A stretch of DNA of 64,000 nucleotides. It comes from Gordionus sp. m RMFG-2023. Its lineage: Eukaryota; Nematomorpha; Gordioida; Chordodea; Parachordodidae. Positions 1 to 11,871 of this stretch are shown one piece after another; position 1 is the stretch's first letter; each line of letters begins with the position of its first letter. The stretch covers positions 4,947,475 through 5,011,474 of the forward strand of contig NC_088775.1 of NCBI RefSeq assembly GCF_954871325.1, given 5' to 3'. Made by a program: the position numbers and the translations under genes. The notes beneath the pieces were generated by a model, which searched no databases, had not been told where the DNA came from, and saw only the letters and a program-made list of their open reading frames with translations.

Positions 1-313
1 TATCTTTGTGGAGAAGCAGTCAAATAGTAGGAAAGATCACATTAGACATTATGAGGGTTTGATATGAAATAATTAAAAATATTATGAAAATAAATAAAAG
101 ATTTTTATATTTTGAAAATACGTATCTCGTATAGAGAGACAGCCAAATCTGATGATGTAACAAAGGATAATATATCATCTTGACTACATTTTTCCATAAT
201 GTCTATTTGTTTTTCGATAAATTAGAATTTATCTCGTGAGAGATTAGCTGATGATGTTAGTTTTTGTAATTTTATTATATATTTCTAGTACTGTAATCAT
301 TTCTAAAAATATC

Positions 314-1350
314 GAACGCGTTCAACGTTCATTGATAAAAATCAAACGCGTTCACTTTCATATAAGAGAAACGCGTTCAGGTTTGTTCAAAATATCTTGA
401 TAAATTTTTTTAAATATAATTTAATGTAAATAAATGTCTTATATATTTTAACACATTATATTAAGCCATGTTAAAAAATATTATAGTTTTATTTTGATAA
501 TATAATTATAAATGCAATATAATATTCAATAACGCTATAAGTTTATTAGGTTCGTTCTAGGGAAGTTTTATCCATGGCCATTGAGGCTTGAATATTAGTT
601 GTATAATTGCAGAAAGAACATATTGATCTTTATGAATATGTTCTAATCTTAAAAAAAAATATATGTAATTAATATTGATAGGTTTAATACCATTTATTAA
701 TTACATATAATACCTTCTATCAATGGTTGATCATATTTAAGGTCACTAATTTTTTTTAATTTTTAAATAACTATCGTTATTGTAGGAGTCAAATAGCCCA
801 AATGCATTTTTTCTTCAAATTTAATGATTTTACTTAGTTATATTATATAAAATAAAAGAATTAATATTGAAATCAAATGTCGTTTTAAATTGCAACTTGA
901 AGATTTTGAAACGAATATACAACTTTTTGGGCACAATTTACATTTGGTAAGTATTGAATTCCTTTGATATAGGATGTTACTGCAAAATATTTATCATATT
1001 AGGATCATGGCAATGTTAATTCATCTAATTTTAAATTTTCAGAGTCAAAGGATGATAATGAAATAATAATAATATACATGCTTACACTAATATATTAAAT
1101 TAAAATATAAACAATAATATTCAAATTAATAAACTGTAATAATGGCTTGTTAAAAAATTGAAATGTGAAAGGAAAAACAGCTGATCAAAAAATATGAGAC
1201 TTTTTTTTAAAAAATTCGAATTAATATTAAATTTTTCAAATAAATAAAAATAAAATGTGTTTTTTAAAATTGAACGAACGTTAAATTCGAACGCGTTCGT
1301 CAAAAAAAAGGAACGATTTCATTCGTCATAAATAAAAAGAACGCCGTTCA
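314..1350. repeat. foldback-like repeat with AACGCGTT motifs at both ends
   Basis: Clusters of the palindrome GAACGCGTTC and variants occur at 314-385 and, in opposite order, at 1271-1350. The roughly 900 bp between is AT-rich with no coding signal. The layout (ends built of short self-complementary subrepeats) recalls foldback elements. I see no target duplication, so the limits are approximate. Confidence 0.45.
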
Positions 1351-1800
1351 TCATTTTTTCCACAGATTGCGATAATTATTTCTTGGGAAAATCTTGATGT
1401 ATGAGTATTTTCCTGCTGCACAGTTTAGAAAAATATTTGTATAAATCGTAGGAAACACGCAGAGTCATTATATCGTCGGTCTAGAATTGGAGTGCTCCAC
1501 TTGTGCAAATGTTGAAAATGAGCAAATAACATTAAAGTTCAAAATAAAATATCGGAAAAAGTTGTTGATTAATTTTGACAATAACTTTGGCAAAAATTAA
1601 TATAATTTAGTTATATTAATATATATATATAGAATAAATAAGTTATTATCCACTTCTAACTCAAAAATTTTGAATGTTTAAAATGAGAAAATCAACATTA
1701 AAGTTTAAAATAAAATATCGGAAAAAGTTGTTGATTAATTTTGACAATAACTTTGGCAAAAATTAATATTTTTTAATCTAGTTTTTATTTATATATATAT

Positions 1801-3494
1801 CAGAGACCTGCAGAGGTACCATTTGCACGGCCCGGCCCGGTTTTAAATTTTTTAGGCCCGGCCCGGATATTTTTAAAAAAAAATTTTTACGGCCCGGCCC
1901 GGATTTAAAAATTTCAGGCCCAGCTCGGAATTTTTTAAAATTATATTCGACCTGGTATATACAAAAATTCACCTATGAGATATTTTATCATATTTTTCAG
2001 CGAGTATTATTTATTATTATTTAAAAAAATACATGTAAAAAGCTAATATTTTGAGAATATTATATTGAATTTATAAAAATTATAAAACTGTTATTTATAA
2101 AAATGGATATTTTGAGCATATACTATATTTTATATTGCATTTATAAAAATAAAACTAATATTCATAAAAATGGTAATAATATTTGTCATATACTATATTT
2201 TATATTACATTTAAAAAAAATAAAACTAATATTTAATTTATAAAAATGGAAAATATTTTGAGAATATAATATATTGTATTTAATTTACTATTTAATTTAT
2301 AAAAAAAAATAAATCGCTATTTAAAAAAATGCATGTATAATAAATAGTATTTTGAAAATATAATCTAATTGCACAATATTAATATAATTTATTTTATAAT
2401 ATAAATTTTTAACAAAAGAAGATAATTGTATTATATAATATTGTAAAAAAAAATAATGAAAAATGTTGAATTAAAAACTTTCATGACTCAAGGTAAATAT
2501 CATAAATGCAATAAATATTTGACAGTTTGCAAAGTAAAAAACCAGCATGATTGATGAAACCCTATACTCAAGAAAGATATTAAAAATTCACAAATTATCA
2601 TGAAGAAAGAGAAGCATATCTACCTGTAGTGGGAAAATTCTGCTCACAGCTTGCACTTAAAGCAGGAATTGCCAATTTTGCTAAAATTGGAAATTCGCTT
2701 TGATGAGCCGCCCACCACTCTAACAAATTATCCACCTTAAATGTTTTATCTATTATTTATTTAATTATAATATTCATCATCGGGTATTGACATATTACCA
2801 GAATTACCATCGCCCCATTTGTCATAAAACGATTAAGTTTGTTTAACAACAGTCGTAATTTGAGTGGTAGATGCTATTTCAAATCTTTTATATAGTTTTC
2901 CGTCATTTTGCGATCTGTCCCTGACTACATTCGTAATTGCTTGAATTTGGGACAGAGAAAAAGAGAATAAAATGATACTTGTGTAAAACAAATTTTTCAA
3001 TTAAAAAATGCTTTATATTAAGTAAAATCAATTTTATTTCTCCTTTTCGCTTTGAAAGGTATTACAAACTTTAAGAAGTGATATTCCTTTATTTGATTGT
3101 TTTGGTAAAATATATTCTAAAAATTTAGATATGAATTATAAAAAAATATATTAATAATACTTGAATATTGGGGCTTATTTAAGATATTCCTTTGATTGTT
3201 TTGGTAAAATATGTTTTAAAAATTTAGATATGAATTATAAAAAAATATATTAATACTTTGAATAAATTTGCAGGAAATTAATAAATCGATCTGTGGGTTG
3301 TTAGGTAGTGTTAACCATCACCCAATATTATATTAATCATAACTATAATATAATATAATCTTATAACTATTAACTCATAATGTAAAAATTTTTATAAAAA
3401 ATATTAAGGCCCGGCCCGGCCCGGATATATTTAAAAAAATTTTTTAGGCCCGGCCCGGATATGTTTAAAAAAAGGCCGGGCCTGCAGGTCTCTG
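1801..3494 (-). mobile_element. hAT-family DNA transposon, degenerate
   Basis: The terminal inverted repeats begin CAGAGACCTGCAG. The 8-bp flanks ATATATAT and ATATAAAT match at seven positions, as expected for hAT. Subterminal GGCCCGGCCCGGAT motifs repeat at both ends and form the only GC-rich patches nearby. A remnant of the transposase dimerisation domain lies on the minus strand at 2610-2745. Most of the coding region has decayed to AT-rich sequence. Confidence 0.75.
2610..2745 (-). pseudogene. hAT transposase C-terminal dimerisation domain remnant
   Basis: Translated on the minus strand this reads LLEWWAAHQSEFPILAKLA followed by LSASCEQNFPTTG, the classic hAT 'LxWW....fPxLaxlA' and 'ExxFS..G' pattern. 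It lies inside the CAGAGACC-ended element, which supports the superfamily call. Another coding-like patch (VVRDRSQNDGKLYKRFEIAS) occurs upstream in the gene at about 2850-2935. No intact ORF remains. Confidence 0.75.
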
Positions 3495-3835
3495 ATATAA
3501 ATATTGGGAATAAATAAGTTATTATCCACTTTTAACTCAAAAATTTTGAAAATGTCGAGTGGAGAACTCCAATTCTAGACCGACGATATGTCTACATGGC
3601 AGGAGCATTGTTGATAGATAGCCACATGTACATTTATCTAATGATACATTTATAAAAATCTTGGTATTATATATCCATATCCAAGGGTGAGAATATATTG
3701 ATAACATGAACTTAAAATTTTACTAATGTACTTCTCAACAATTTAAGTTATATGTTGTTAACAAATCTCTTTATCTTTCAGGAGATAAAGCACTATATGG
3801 AAATAGAGATTTTTATATATATCTCCATTACTGTT

Positions 3836-4090
3836 TTATATATTTTTTTCAAAGTCAAAGGCCATAGAATTTACAATAGCTGACACATCTAAGGTTGAGA
3901 ATTTTGTGATAACCTCTTTGAATTTTTGATTCATCGATTCGGTACGATTATTTGTGGCATTATGGAATCCAATTACCCATTCTTTTCTGATATGATGCCA
4001 ATTTGTTTCATAATATTTTTGAGCAAGTTGAAGGTTAGAATTAATGAGGCTTGAATATAGATTACTATATTCCAATTTTGAACGTGACAT
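3836..4090 (-). pseudogene. MULE transposase C-terminal fragment, copy 1
   Basis: The reading encodes YYETNWHHIRKEWVIGFHNATNNRTESMNQKF, matching the segment after the MULE catalytic domain of ZSWIM1/ZSWIM3-type transposases (typically 'NWH..+.EWv..f....N.TNNR.ESiNqK'). It ends at a stop. A second minus-strand copy lies at 4179-4388 and a plus-strand copy at 5370-5580. Confidence 0.65.
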
Positions 4091-4178
4091 AAACTAATTT
4101 TTGTAAAATATACAAAAATTCAAAACTAATATAACATCCTAATAAGGATATAGAGACTCTTTAATATTAATGATTGTC

Positions 4179-4388
4179 CTATATTTTTTTTCCAAAATCA
4201 ATTGAATTTACAATGGCTGATACATCATTAAAAAAACTGGTTAATGTTGAGAATTTTGTGATAACTGTTTTAAACTGATTCATCAATTCGGCTCGATTAT
4301 TGGTAGCATTATAAAAGTAAGGAACAGAAAAATAGAATCCTACCACCCATTCTTTTTTGATAGGATGCCAATTTGTATCATAAGCCAT
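4179..4388 (-). pseudogene. MULE transposase C-terminal fragment, copy 2
   Basis: The reading encodes DTNWHPIKKEWVVGFYFSV and then NATNNRAELMNQF, the same domain piece as copy 1 and in tandem with it. It is closer in sequence to the plus-strand copy at 5370-5580 (shared FFxDVSAIVNS). It is a fragment only. Confidence 0.65.
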
Positions 4389-4639
4389 ATTTACAAATAT
4401 AATTTACCCATTTATACTAGAACTGTGTCATCTATATACGTAAATTTGATGAAAATCATATAAATACATGAGCTTAGATTCATTATATTGATATAATTAT
4501 ACATTTTAATAAATCTTGATGAAAAAAACTTTTCAAAGGTTACAAAAACAGAGGAAATTGTCTCCAACTAAAAAACATTTTTTGAGCAATCACTCTCTAT
4601 AAAGGGTAACAAAGTCAAAATACAGTTGATTTTGAAAAC

Positions 4640-5890
4640 AGGTCAAATGATAACTCTAAAGATATTTACAATATTGGGAGTAATTTCAATAAATTTTCAA
4701 AAAATATTCTTCTCATGTTGTTGATCAATTGAAAAAGCAAAAAGGATCTTTAGTTGAAATATTACAAGAAGACAATCAATTAATGGGCATATTTTACTAA
4801 GATGCTAATATGTCCCACAATCTAAAATGGCATCTAGCAGTTCTATTTAGTGGTGCCACATATAAACTCAATAATCTGGGTATAATAATGTGGCATATTT
4901 TTTTTATAATTTTAATGAAATGCTAAAATATTAGTTTCAATATTTTTTTTAAAAAAAATATTTTTATAGGAATGCCGCTATTTATATTACTTGTTATTGA
5001 CAGCCATGGGCAGTCCCAAATAGCCGCTCTTTGGCTTGTTAGAGTGGAAACATTTAATTGTGTTAAAGGTTGCTGCAACATACTAAAAAAATATAATGAT
5101 GTTAGCAAAATCAAAGTCATTATTGGGGATAAGGATCTGGGGGACAGGCAGGCCTTTTTGAAAATTTCCTAAGGCTCACATACAGATATGCTTATTTCAT
5201 GTTATGCGCAGCTTTAGGAGAAATTTACCTCTGCTAAAAGAAATATAACAGGAGAGGATGTCATATCTGTTTTAACAGTTTTGCAAAAATTAATTCATGC
5301 CAGATCTAATTTGGAATACAACCTTTTGTATACCAACCTCATCAATTTAAACCTTCCACAGGTTCAAAAATATTATGATACAAATTGGCATCCTATCAAA
5401 AAAGAATGGGTGATAGAATTCTGATCTTCAGTTCCTCATTTTTATAATTCCACCAATAATCGAGCTGAATCAATGAACCAAAAATTTAATACAGTTATCA
5501 CGAAATTTTCTGCATTAACTAGTTTTTTCAAAGATGTTTCAGCCATTGTGAACTCAATGGATTTAAAAAAAAATATAGGACCATAATGAATAACATCAAA
5601 GAACCTTTATATCCTTATAATGCCTAATCTCCTGAGCATAGATATAGAGAACTATTAACAAGCTATGCTTTTAAAAAAATTCTCGGTGAAATTAATGAGA
5701 GTACTCTAATAAAGATTCCTCATCATAGCAACAATATTTTCACACCTGCGGAGATAAATGATAATGGAAATATTATATATATATCATTAGATAAATGTAC
5801 CAGTGGTCATCTAACCATAATGCTCGTGCCATGTAGGCATTTATTGGCTGTGTGCTTCCAATAATTTAGTCAAATAATGTCTAGAAGTGT
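4640..5890 (+). pseudogene. MULE (Mutator-like, ZSWIM-type) transposase, broken
   Basis: Family blocks appear in order on the plus strand: a LVEILQEDNQLMGIFY stretch interrupted by a stop before DANM (about 4750-4815), GATYKLNNL, then MPLFILLVIDSHGQSQIAALW (4972 on) and KVIIGDKDLGDRQAF of the catalytic domain. Next come DTNWHPIKKEWVIEF and NSTNNRAESMNQKF (5370-5500), and a worn SWIM zinc finger (CTSGHLTIMLVPCRHLLAVC, about 5795-5855). Stops and frame changes break it in several places. MULE transposases cut and paste DNA. This copy cannot encode one. Confidence 0.75.
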
Positions 5891-5899
5891 GCAGCAGGA

Positions 5900-6980
5900 G
5901 ATGGACTAAGCCTATTCTATCTCATGTGGGTTATAGCGTTCAGCTTGGGGACTAGCAGTGAAATATATCTGAATCAGGTTCTAGATTAAGGGTTGGTGAT
6001 CCAGAAAAATAATACTTATAAAATTCATTAAAAGTAACAGACATCAATTTCATAAACTTTATTTCTACTATATTTAGCTCTTACCATAATATATGAGAAT
6101 TATCATGACATCTTCCAAAATTGAACAGTTCATTGCACCTTGCACTTAATAATGTTTTTTTTCTCTTTGATCTTACATTTAATTTAATAAATATTTCCAA
6201 AATATATATTTTTATATTATATATTATCCATTAGAGAAAAGTTACAAAATATGCTGGTAAAATTTTTACATAAAATGGTACTCTAAAATATAAAAAGAGA
6301 TTCCATACAAAATAATTTTCACCAAAAAAATGTTTTTATATTGAAAACAAATAAAAAATTGTCCTTTGTGTTTTAAATAATTTATAAGTTATTTTTTTAT
6401 TTTAATTTATTCTTGAAAATAAATAAAAATTTATTCTTGAAAATAAATAAAAATTTATTCTTGAAAATAAATAAAATTTTATTATTAACCCTTTAAAGTC
6501 CTGTGAGCTAATTTGACATCATCATATTGCATATGTTATTTTTTAAGTTTAAAACCACTCAATGTTTTAATTTAACATTTTAAAATAAATATAGAATGTA
6601 TCCAATCATATTTTTTCAATAACCAAAAAAAAATATGCTTTAGTTTTTATTTTATGATCACGTAACTTTTGACTATATTTCCATTTCGATTTTTTCTAAA
6701 TTACTTGATTTTACTTATTATTTAAACATATTTTAATTTAAAAATTCTGAAAAGTATTAATTTTATAAAGAAGTCAAAATATTAAAGTATATAATCATAT
6801 ATTTATATTTTTTTACACCAAAATTATAAAGGACATGATGTTAAAGTATCTTGGAAGAGTAGCCTTGCATGATATACCCAATAGATTTAGCTGCTTTTTT
6901 CTAATCATTTTTGCTATTTGCAAAAAAAGACATTATTATCCAAATTTGTAAATATAGATTTGGAAAGTCCAGCAAAATCT
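5900..6980. other. AT-rich stretch, no gene seen
   Basis: No coding pattern was recognised. It includes a 24-bp tandem repeat (unit AATAAAAATTTATTCTTGAA, about 3 copies, 6417-6475). Confidence 0.5.
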
Positions 6981-6989
6981 TAATCTATA

Positions 6990-7345
6990 AAACTACCTCC
7001 TTCTAGAACACCTCATTCTTTAACACTTTCACATTTTCCACCTTCAGATCATATTTATAAACTGGAAAATAAAAAAAAAATCTCCATCTAGATTATTTTC
7101 ACTTTCTAGAACACCTTCTCCATCTAGAGCCTTTCCTCTCTAGAACGCCCTTTTATCTAGAGTAATTTCTCATTTTGGAACACCTTATCCATCTATAATA
7201 TTTTTCTTTCTATTCCCTCTTTCTAGTTCTCCATCTATATTTTCTCATTCTAGAACACCTCCTCCATCTAGAATATTTTCTCTTTCTAGAAAACCTTCTT
7301 CATCTAGAGTATTTCCTCTCTCTAAAACATCTTTTGCATCTAAAG
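6990..7345. repeat. TCTAGAACACCT minisatellite
   Basis: Degenerate units of roughly 24-27 bp carry CTCCATCTAGA and TCTAGAACACC cores. Read on the minus strand (7245-7439) they give a short repetitive peptide with LDEEGFLERENILDGGGVLE, so the unit length keeps the frame over that part. Confidence 0.6.
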
Positions 7346-7852
7346 TATTTTCACCTACTATTTGTATATAGAAAGTTATCCAATCGAAATTCCATTTAAA
7401 AATTTTGCCGAACTCATATATACCAATTTCTCCCTCCAATCAGCCTTCGAAATCTATAGTTTTATCCGTCTGAATTAGCTTTAGAAATTAAGGCTATCCC
7501 TATTGAAGAAAGTTCTATGGCAGGAGAATGTTCTAAAAATTTTGGAAAATATTTAAAAACCGATGAATTAATGTCTGGGCAAAAAATAATATTTTTTATA
7601 ATAAATAATAAATTTAATATATTAAAAAATGTTGGCGAAAAATCAGACTTTGAGAATGATAGCCGAGCCTAGATTGGAAAGCCAAGATTCAATTTTTTTG
7701 GCCCGTATATTTACAAAAAAATTTATTTTTTAAAGAAAAACAAATTAAATATAAATATTTTAGAATTACTTATGATTCAGATAAATATTGACGATATGGT
7801 AATTCTTCATCGATATTAAAGTGCCTTAAGAAATTGTGAAAAATATAAGAGA

Positions 7853-8098
7853 ATGATTTCTTATTTGATTAATACGTCATTATCAGTTAACCAATTACAA
7901 AATATTTTTATTGTCGAATATTTAGGTAATTATCCCGGCAAAATAGTTCACGGCAATAGGAAAATATCTCAATCTACATATTCACGCACACCATGTTGCG
8001 TTTACAAAGTAAAGTACCAAACACCTAGTAATATTTACCAAGAATTACTAATTGAAGATCGAAATATAGTAAGCCCTCTAAATGTAAAAAACAAATAA
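7853..8098 (+). CDS. hypothetical ORF, 81 residues
   Basis: I do not recognise this ORF. It encodes NYPGKIVHGNRKISQSTYSR and ends with a Lys-rich tail. Its amino-acid mix is less AT-driven than chance ORFs nearby, and coding-like sequence seems to continue after the stop (LGYLSHFADQAF). It may be a remnant of a DNA transposon or a host exon. There is no clear splice site or domain. Confidence 0.25.
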   Translation: MISYLINTSLSVNQLQNIFIVEYLGNYPGKIVHGNRKISQSTYSRTPCCVYKVKYQTPSNIYQELLIEDRNIVSPLNVKNK

Positions 8099-8364
8099 CT
8101 AATATTAAATATAATCTTTTAAGTAAAAATAAATTAGGATACTTGTCTCATTTTGCTGATCAAGCTTTTATATTTTAAAAAACATGTATAAATACCCATT
8201 GGTACAAAAGGTTGATATCGGACCCGATAAAGTAATGTCTCTTATTTTATATACTAACCTCATGATAGTTAAATGATAGATAGCATTAAATATATATGCT
8301 CAAATAATAATCCTAGCATTATAAGTATAGATAAAACTTATAATCTAGGAGAATTGTTTGTGAC

Positions 8365-8426
8365 ATGCACCGTCTTTAAACACAAATACATAACTACCGT
8401 CTTTAAACACAAATACATAACTCACC
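8365..8426. repeat. 30-bp tandem duplication
   Basis: The unit TACCGTCTTTAAACACAAAT (continuing ACATAAC) occurs twice in direct tandem. Confidence 0.8.
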
Positions 8427-8429
8427 GTT

Positions 8430-9302
8430 TACTCATCTAATTTTATTAGAAACTATGTTTTTACACTGTAATTAGGATTACAATACATTTAATAATTTTT
8501 CTCCAACTCTGAATCAATTTTTAAAATCACCCATTAATAATTTATTTTTTGGGAGTGACTGAGAATTGTAGATGATCTAGATTTTGCGTAGAAATTATAT
8601 AAATTTAACATATCTTTTATGTACTAAACATATTAAAGAAAATTAGTTGAAATAAAAATTATTTTCAAAAAAAGATGGAATAACATTTTCATTAACCGAT
8701 GAAAAATTTAAAAAAATATATTTGATAGTTTTAAAACAATTTTGCTTAAAAATAAGTCAAAACAATAATATATTTTTTAAAAACAAAAAATCTAATGACT
8801 AAACTGAGAATAGGCATCATAACTACAAAAATAAGGATGGAAACTTCAAATTTTTTTGTTTAATATTTATATAAATTAGTTTACACAAAATTAGTCAAAT
8901 AAATAAAATATTTTTTAAATTCCAAAGAAACTTCAAAATTTTTTTATTTTGTGATTATATAAGTTTGTTCCAAATAAATTAATCCAAAGCAAAGAATTAA
9001 GCTCCTTTAATTCATTATTATTATTTTTAATTAAAAACTGTTTTAAGTCTATTACGCCATCTAACGGAAATTTATTTATGATTTTAAAATTTTATTATGT
9101 GCGTTATATTTTTTATAAAATATATCAATTCTATACACATTATAAATTTATGACTACTTTTATTTCTCACTCTTAAGTTTTATTTCTCACACTTATTCAA
9201 TATTTTATTTATTTATTCCTCCTAGCACTCTATATGTTTTAATTATCACACTTTAATACTAGATCGACGTTATAAAAAATAATTATATAATAAACAACTT
9301 TA
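8430..9302. other. AT-rich stretch, no gene seen
   Basis: Nothing recognisable occurs between the small tandem duplication and the LTR element that begins at 9308. Confidence 0.5.
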
Positions 9303-9307
9303 ATATA

Positions 9308-9616
9308 TGCAAAGTAACATGATAATGTGCATAAAAGTAAAAATGTGTTTATTTATATTTAACTTTATTATAACTAAATTTTTTCATTTCACACATCGTT
9401 TATATACATTTTTATAAGTCCAAATTAGAATACAAACGAAAAACAAAAAAAGTAAAAATATTATAAAATATAAAAAGTAAAGTACGCCGAATAAAGTTAT
9501 AAAAACAAGGTTATGCAATAAAGTTATAAAATCAAATTACAAAAAATAATAAAAATTAGATTACAAAAAAGTTCAAAAACAAAAAGTAAAATAAAGAATT
9601 AGATTATAACGCAACA
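9308..9616 (-). repeat. 3' LTR of the 9308-16665 element
   Basis: This is a direct repeat of 16361-16665 with few differences. It starts TGCAAAGTAACATG and ends ATAACGCAACA (plus-strand reading), and a polypurine tract (9617-9631) sits beside it. Confidence 0.9.
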
Positions 9617-9740
9617 TTCTCCCTCTTCTGATAATTTCATAGGAGAAGTCATAGAGAGTTTGTTGTCCAAATGGTTTATCGTTTTGGTAATCAAGTTGTA
9701 TCACAAATCATCATAACGTTGGCTTGTCCCAATCGTTGGT

Positions 9741-11400
9741 TTGTTTAAATCGATTTTGGGGATAGCCACTGACGCATCGAAATGTGGTTTAGGAGCTGTA
9801 TTATTTCATATTGAAAAAGATGGTAAAGAAAAACCTATAGCTTTCGCGTCGAGAACTTTATTAAAATCTGAAATGAACTATACCAATATTGAGCGTGAGG
9901 CTCTCGCTATAATGTTCGCTATAAAGATATTCCAGGAATATTTAATAGGCACAAAATTTACAATTATTACTGACCATAAGCCTCTAGTTCACATTTTTAC
10001 CAAGGGTTTTAAGGATAATAGCACCATGTCGTTGACTCCAGAAGTGGAATATTACATTAGGAGGATATGATTTTAATATAAAGTATAAAGCCGGTAAATA
10101 TAATGTTGTTCCTGATTGTCTCTCGAGATTACCACAAGAATGTCGTGATGAAACTATTGAAAATGTAACCATAATAAATGAATATGAGGATTTACCTATT
10201 AACTTTGATCAAATTCGTGATGAAACTTTAAAAGATATGGAATTAAAACATCATAAGTGATATTAATAACAACAGGCCTATTGTGAATAATATTTATAAA
10301 AACATTGAATTGGAATTAAGTATAATTAAGGATTGTCTTTACAAAAGCAACAAAATCATAATTCCGTCTTCTATGAGAAAAAATATACTACAGTCATTAC
10401 ATGAAGGTCACTTGGGGGCAGGAAAAATCAAATCCTTAGCCAAAGAGTACATGTGGTGGCCTGGTATAAATAATGATATAGTTATGGAAGTGAAAAGTTG
10501 TGATGATTGTAATATATATCACGATAATCCTATAAAGATACAAAAACCATGGGTTTCGGCAACCAAACCGTTTGAAAGGATACACATAGATTATGCGGGT
10601 CCGTTTTTCACAAAAAATTGGTTGATAATAGTCGATGCCTATAGCAAATTTCCAATTATTATTCCTGTTAAAAATATTACGACTGATGTTACTTTAAAAG
10701 AAATCTTTAAAACTATTTCGCTATATGGAATACCTGAAACTATAGTTACTGATAACGGCACTAACTTTACGAGTAACGATTTTAAAAAATTTTGCAACAA
10801 TTTTGGTATTAAACATGTACTTACATCTGCTTATCACCAGTCCAATGGACAGGTAGAACGCATGGTTAGAACGTTCAAAACACATATGAAAAGGAATATT
10901 AAAATTGACCCAGATATCGCACTTGGAAAATTTTTATTTAATTACAGAAATACGCGTAATGATACTACAGGAGTTACACCATCTCAGAGAATGTTTAATC
11001 GAGATCTTAGAATTAAATGGGACTTATTAAAACTGATGGAGGAGAAGGAGAATAAAATAAACATTACTTTACCACGTAATAGAACTTTTAACGTAAGAGA
11101 TTTTGTTTGGTATAAAGTACAAGGTGATGATAAATGGTGCAAAGGTATAATCACACATAAAGAAAGTGATATGATGTTCCAAATTAAGACTGAGAAAGGT
11201 ATTTTGAGGAGACATTTAGATCAAATAAGAATTAGAAACTGTTTTAACACAATTATTAACTATGACTCTAAGGATTCTTTTAAGAAGGGAAGTGTGGATT
11301 AAAATATAAAAATTATTGATAATAACGATATAACACCTATTTCTAGACCTGTGCGAATAAAAAAAAACCTGTTTATTTAAAAGACTATGTAACTTAAAAT
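9741..11400 (+). pseudogene. inverted second copy of the RNase H-integrase part
   Basis: This is nearly the same sequence as 11872-13500 but on the plus strand, so the two copies face each other tail to tail. Non-coding sequence is mirrored too (9680-9760 with 11700-11790; 11400-11490 with 11770-11870), leaving a centre of about 280 bp. Broken. Confidence 0.85.
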
Positions 11401-11871
11401 ATAAAATAAATATTAAATTGCATAAAGTAAATTATATATTAAAACGCTTATATTAAAACGCAAAGAATTAAAAAGCTGAAAATATTAAATAACAATCTTA
11501 TTGATTTATCATTCTTCATTTATTCTTATATCCAATATGATGAACTATTACTTCTTATTATTCGCAACTTATTTATGATAATAACAATTTCTGAAAAATG
11601 ATAATAATAACAACTGAGTACTACCAAACAAGCTATGATTAATGGAGACAACTTACGATAAGGATATCAAGCTTGCGATTTAAACAAACCAACGTGCAAA
11701 TTTGATTTAAACAAACCAACGATTGGGACAAGCCAACGTTATGATGATTTGTGATACAACTTGATTACCAAAACGATATTATATAATATTTTCAGCATTA
11801 ATTCTTTGCGTTTTAATATAAGCGTTTTAATATTTAATTTACTTTATGCAATTTAATATTTATTTTATATT

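Larger units (their letters stand above)
1470..3589. mobile_element. inverted-repeat element (MITE) split by a hAT element
   Basis: The ends are ATATCGTCGGTCTAGAATTGG at left and its complement at right, continuing through the CTCCACT side of the repeat for about 30 bp. Without the inserted hAT element the carrier is only about 420 bp. It also holds a 60-bp direct repeat (about 1545-1606 and 1711-1770). Confidence 0.65.

Noticed and set aside
11655-11690. GATATCAAGCTTGCGATTTAAAC looked like vector polylinker or adapter sequence
   Set aside because: It joins EcoRV- and HindIII-like sites, but the rest is not a known polylinker. Part of it is repeated nearby (GATTTAAACAAACCAACG), which fits the rearranged centre of the LTR element. 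Chance is likely.
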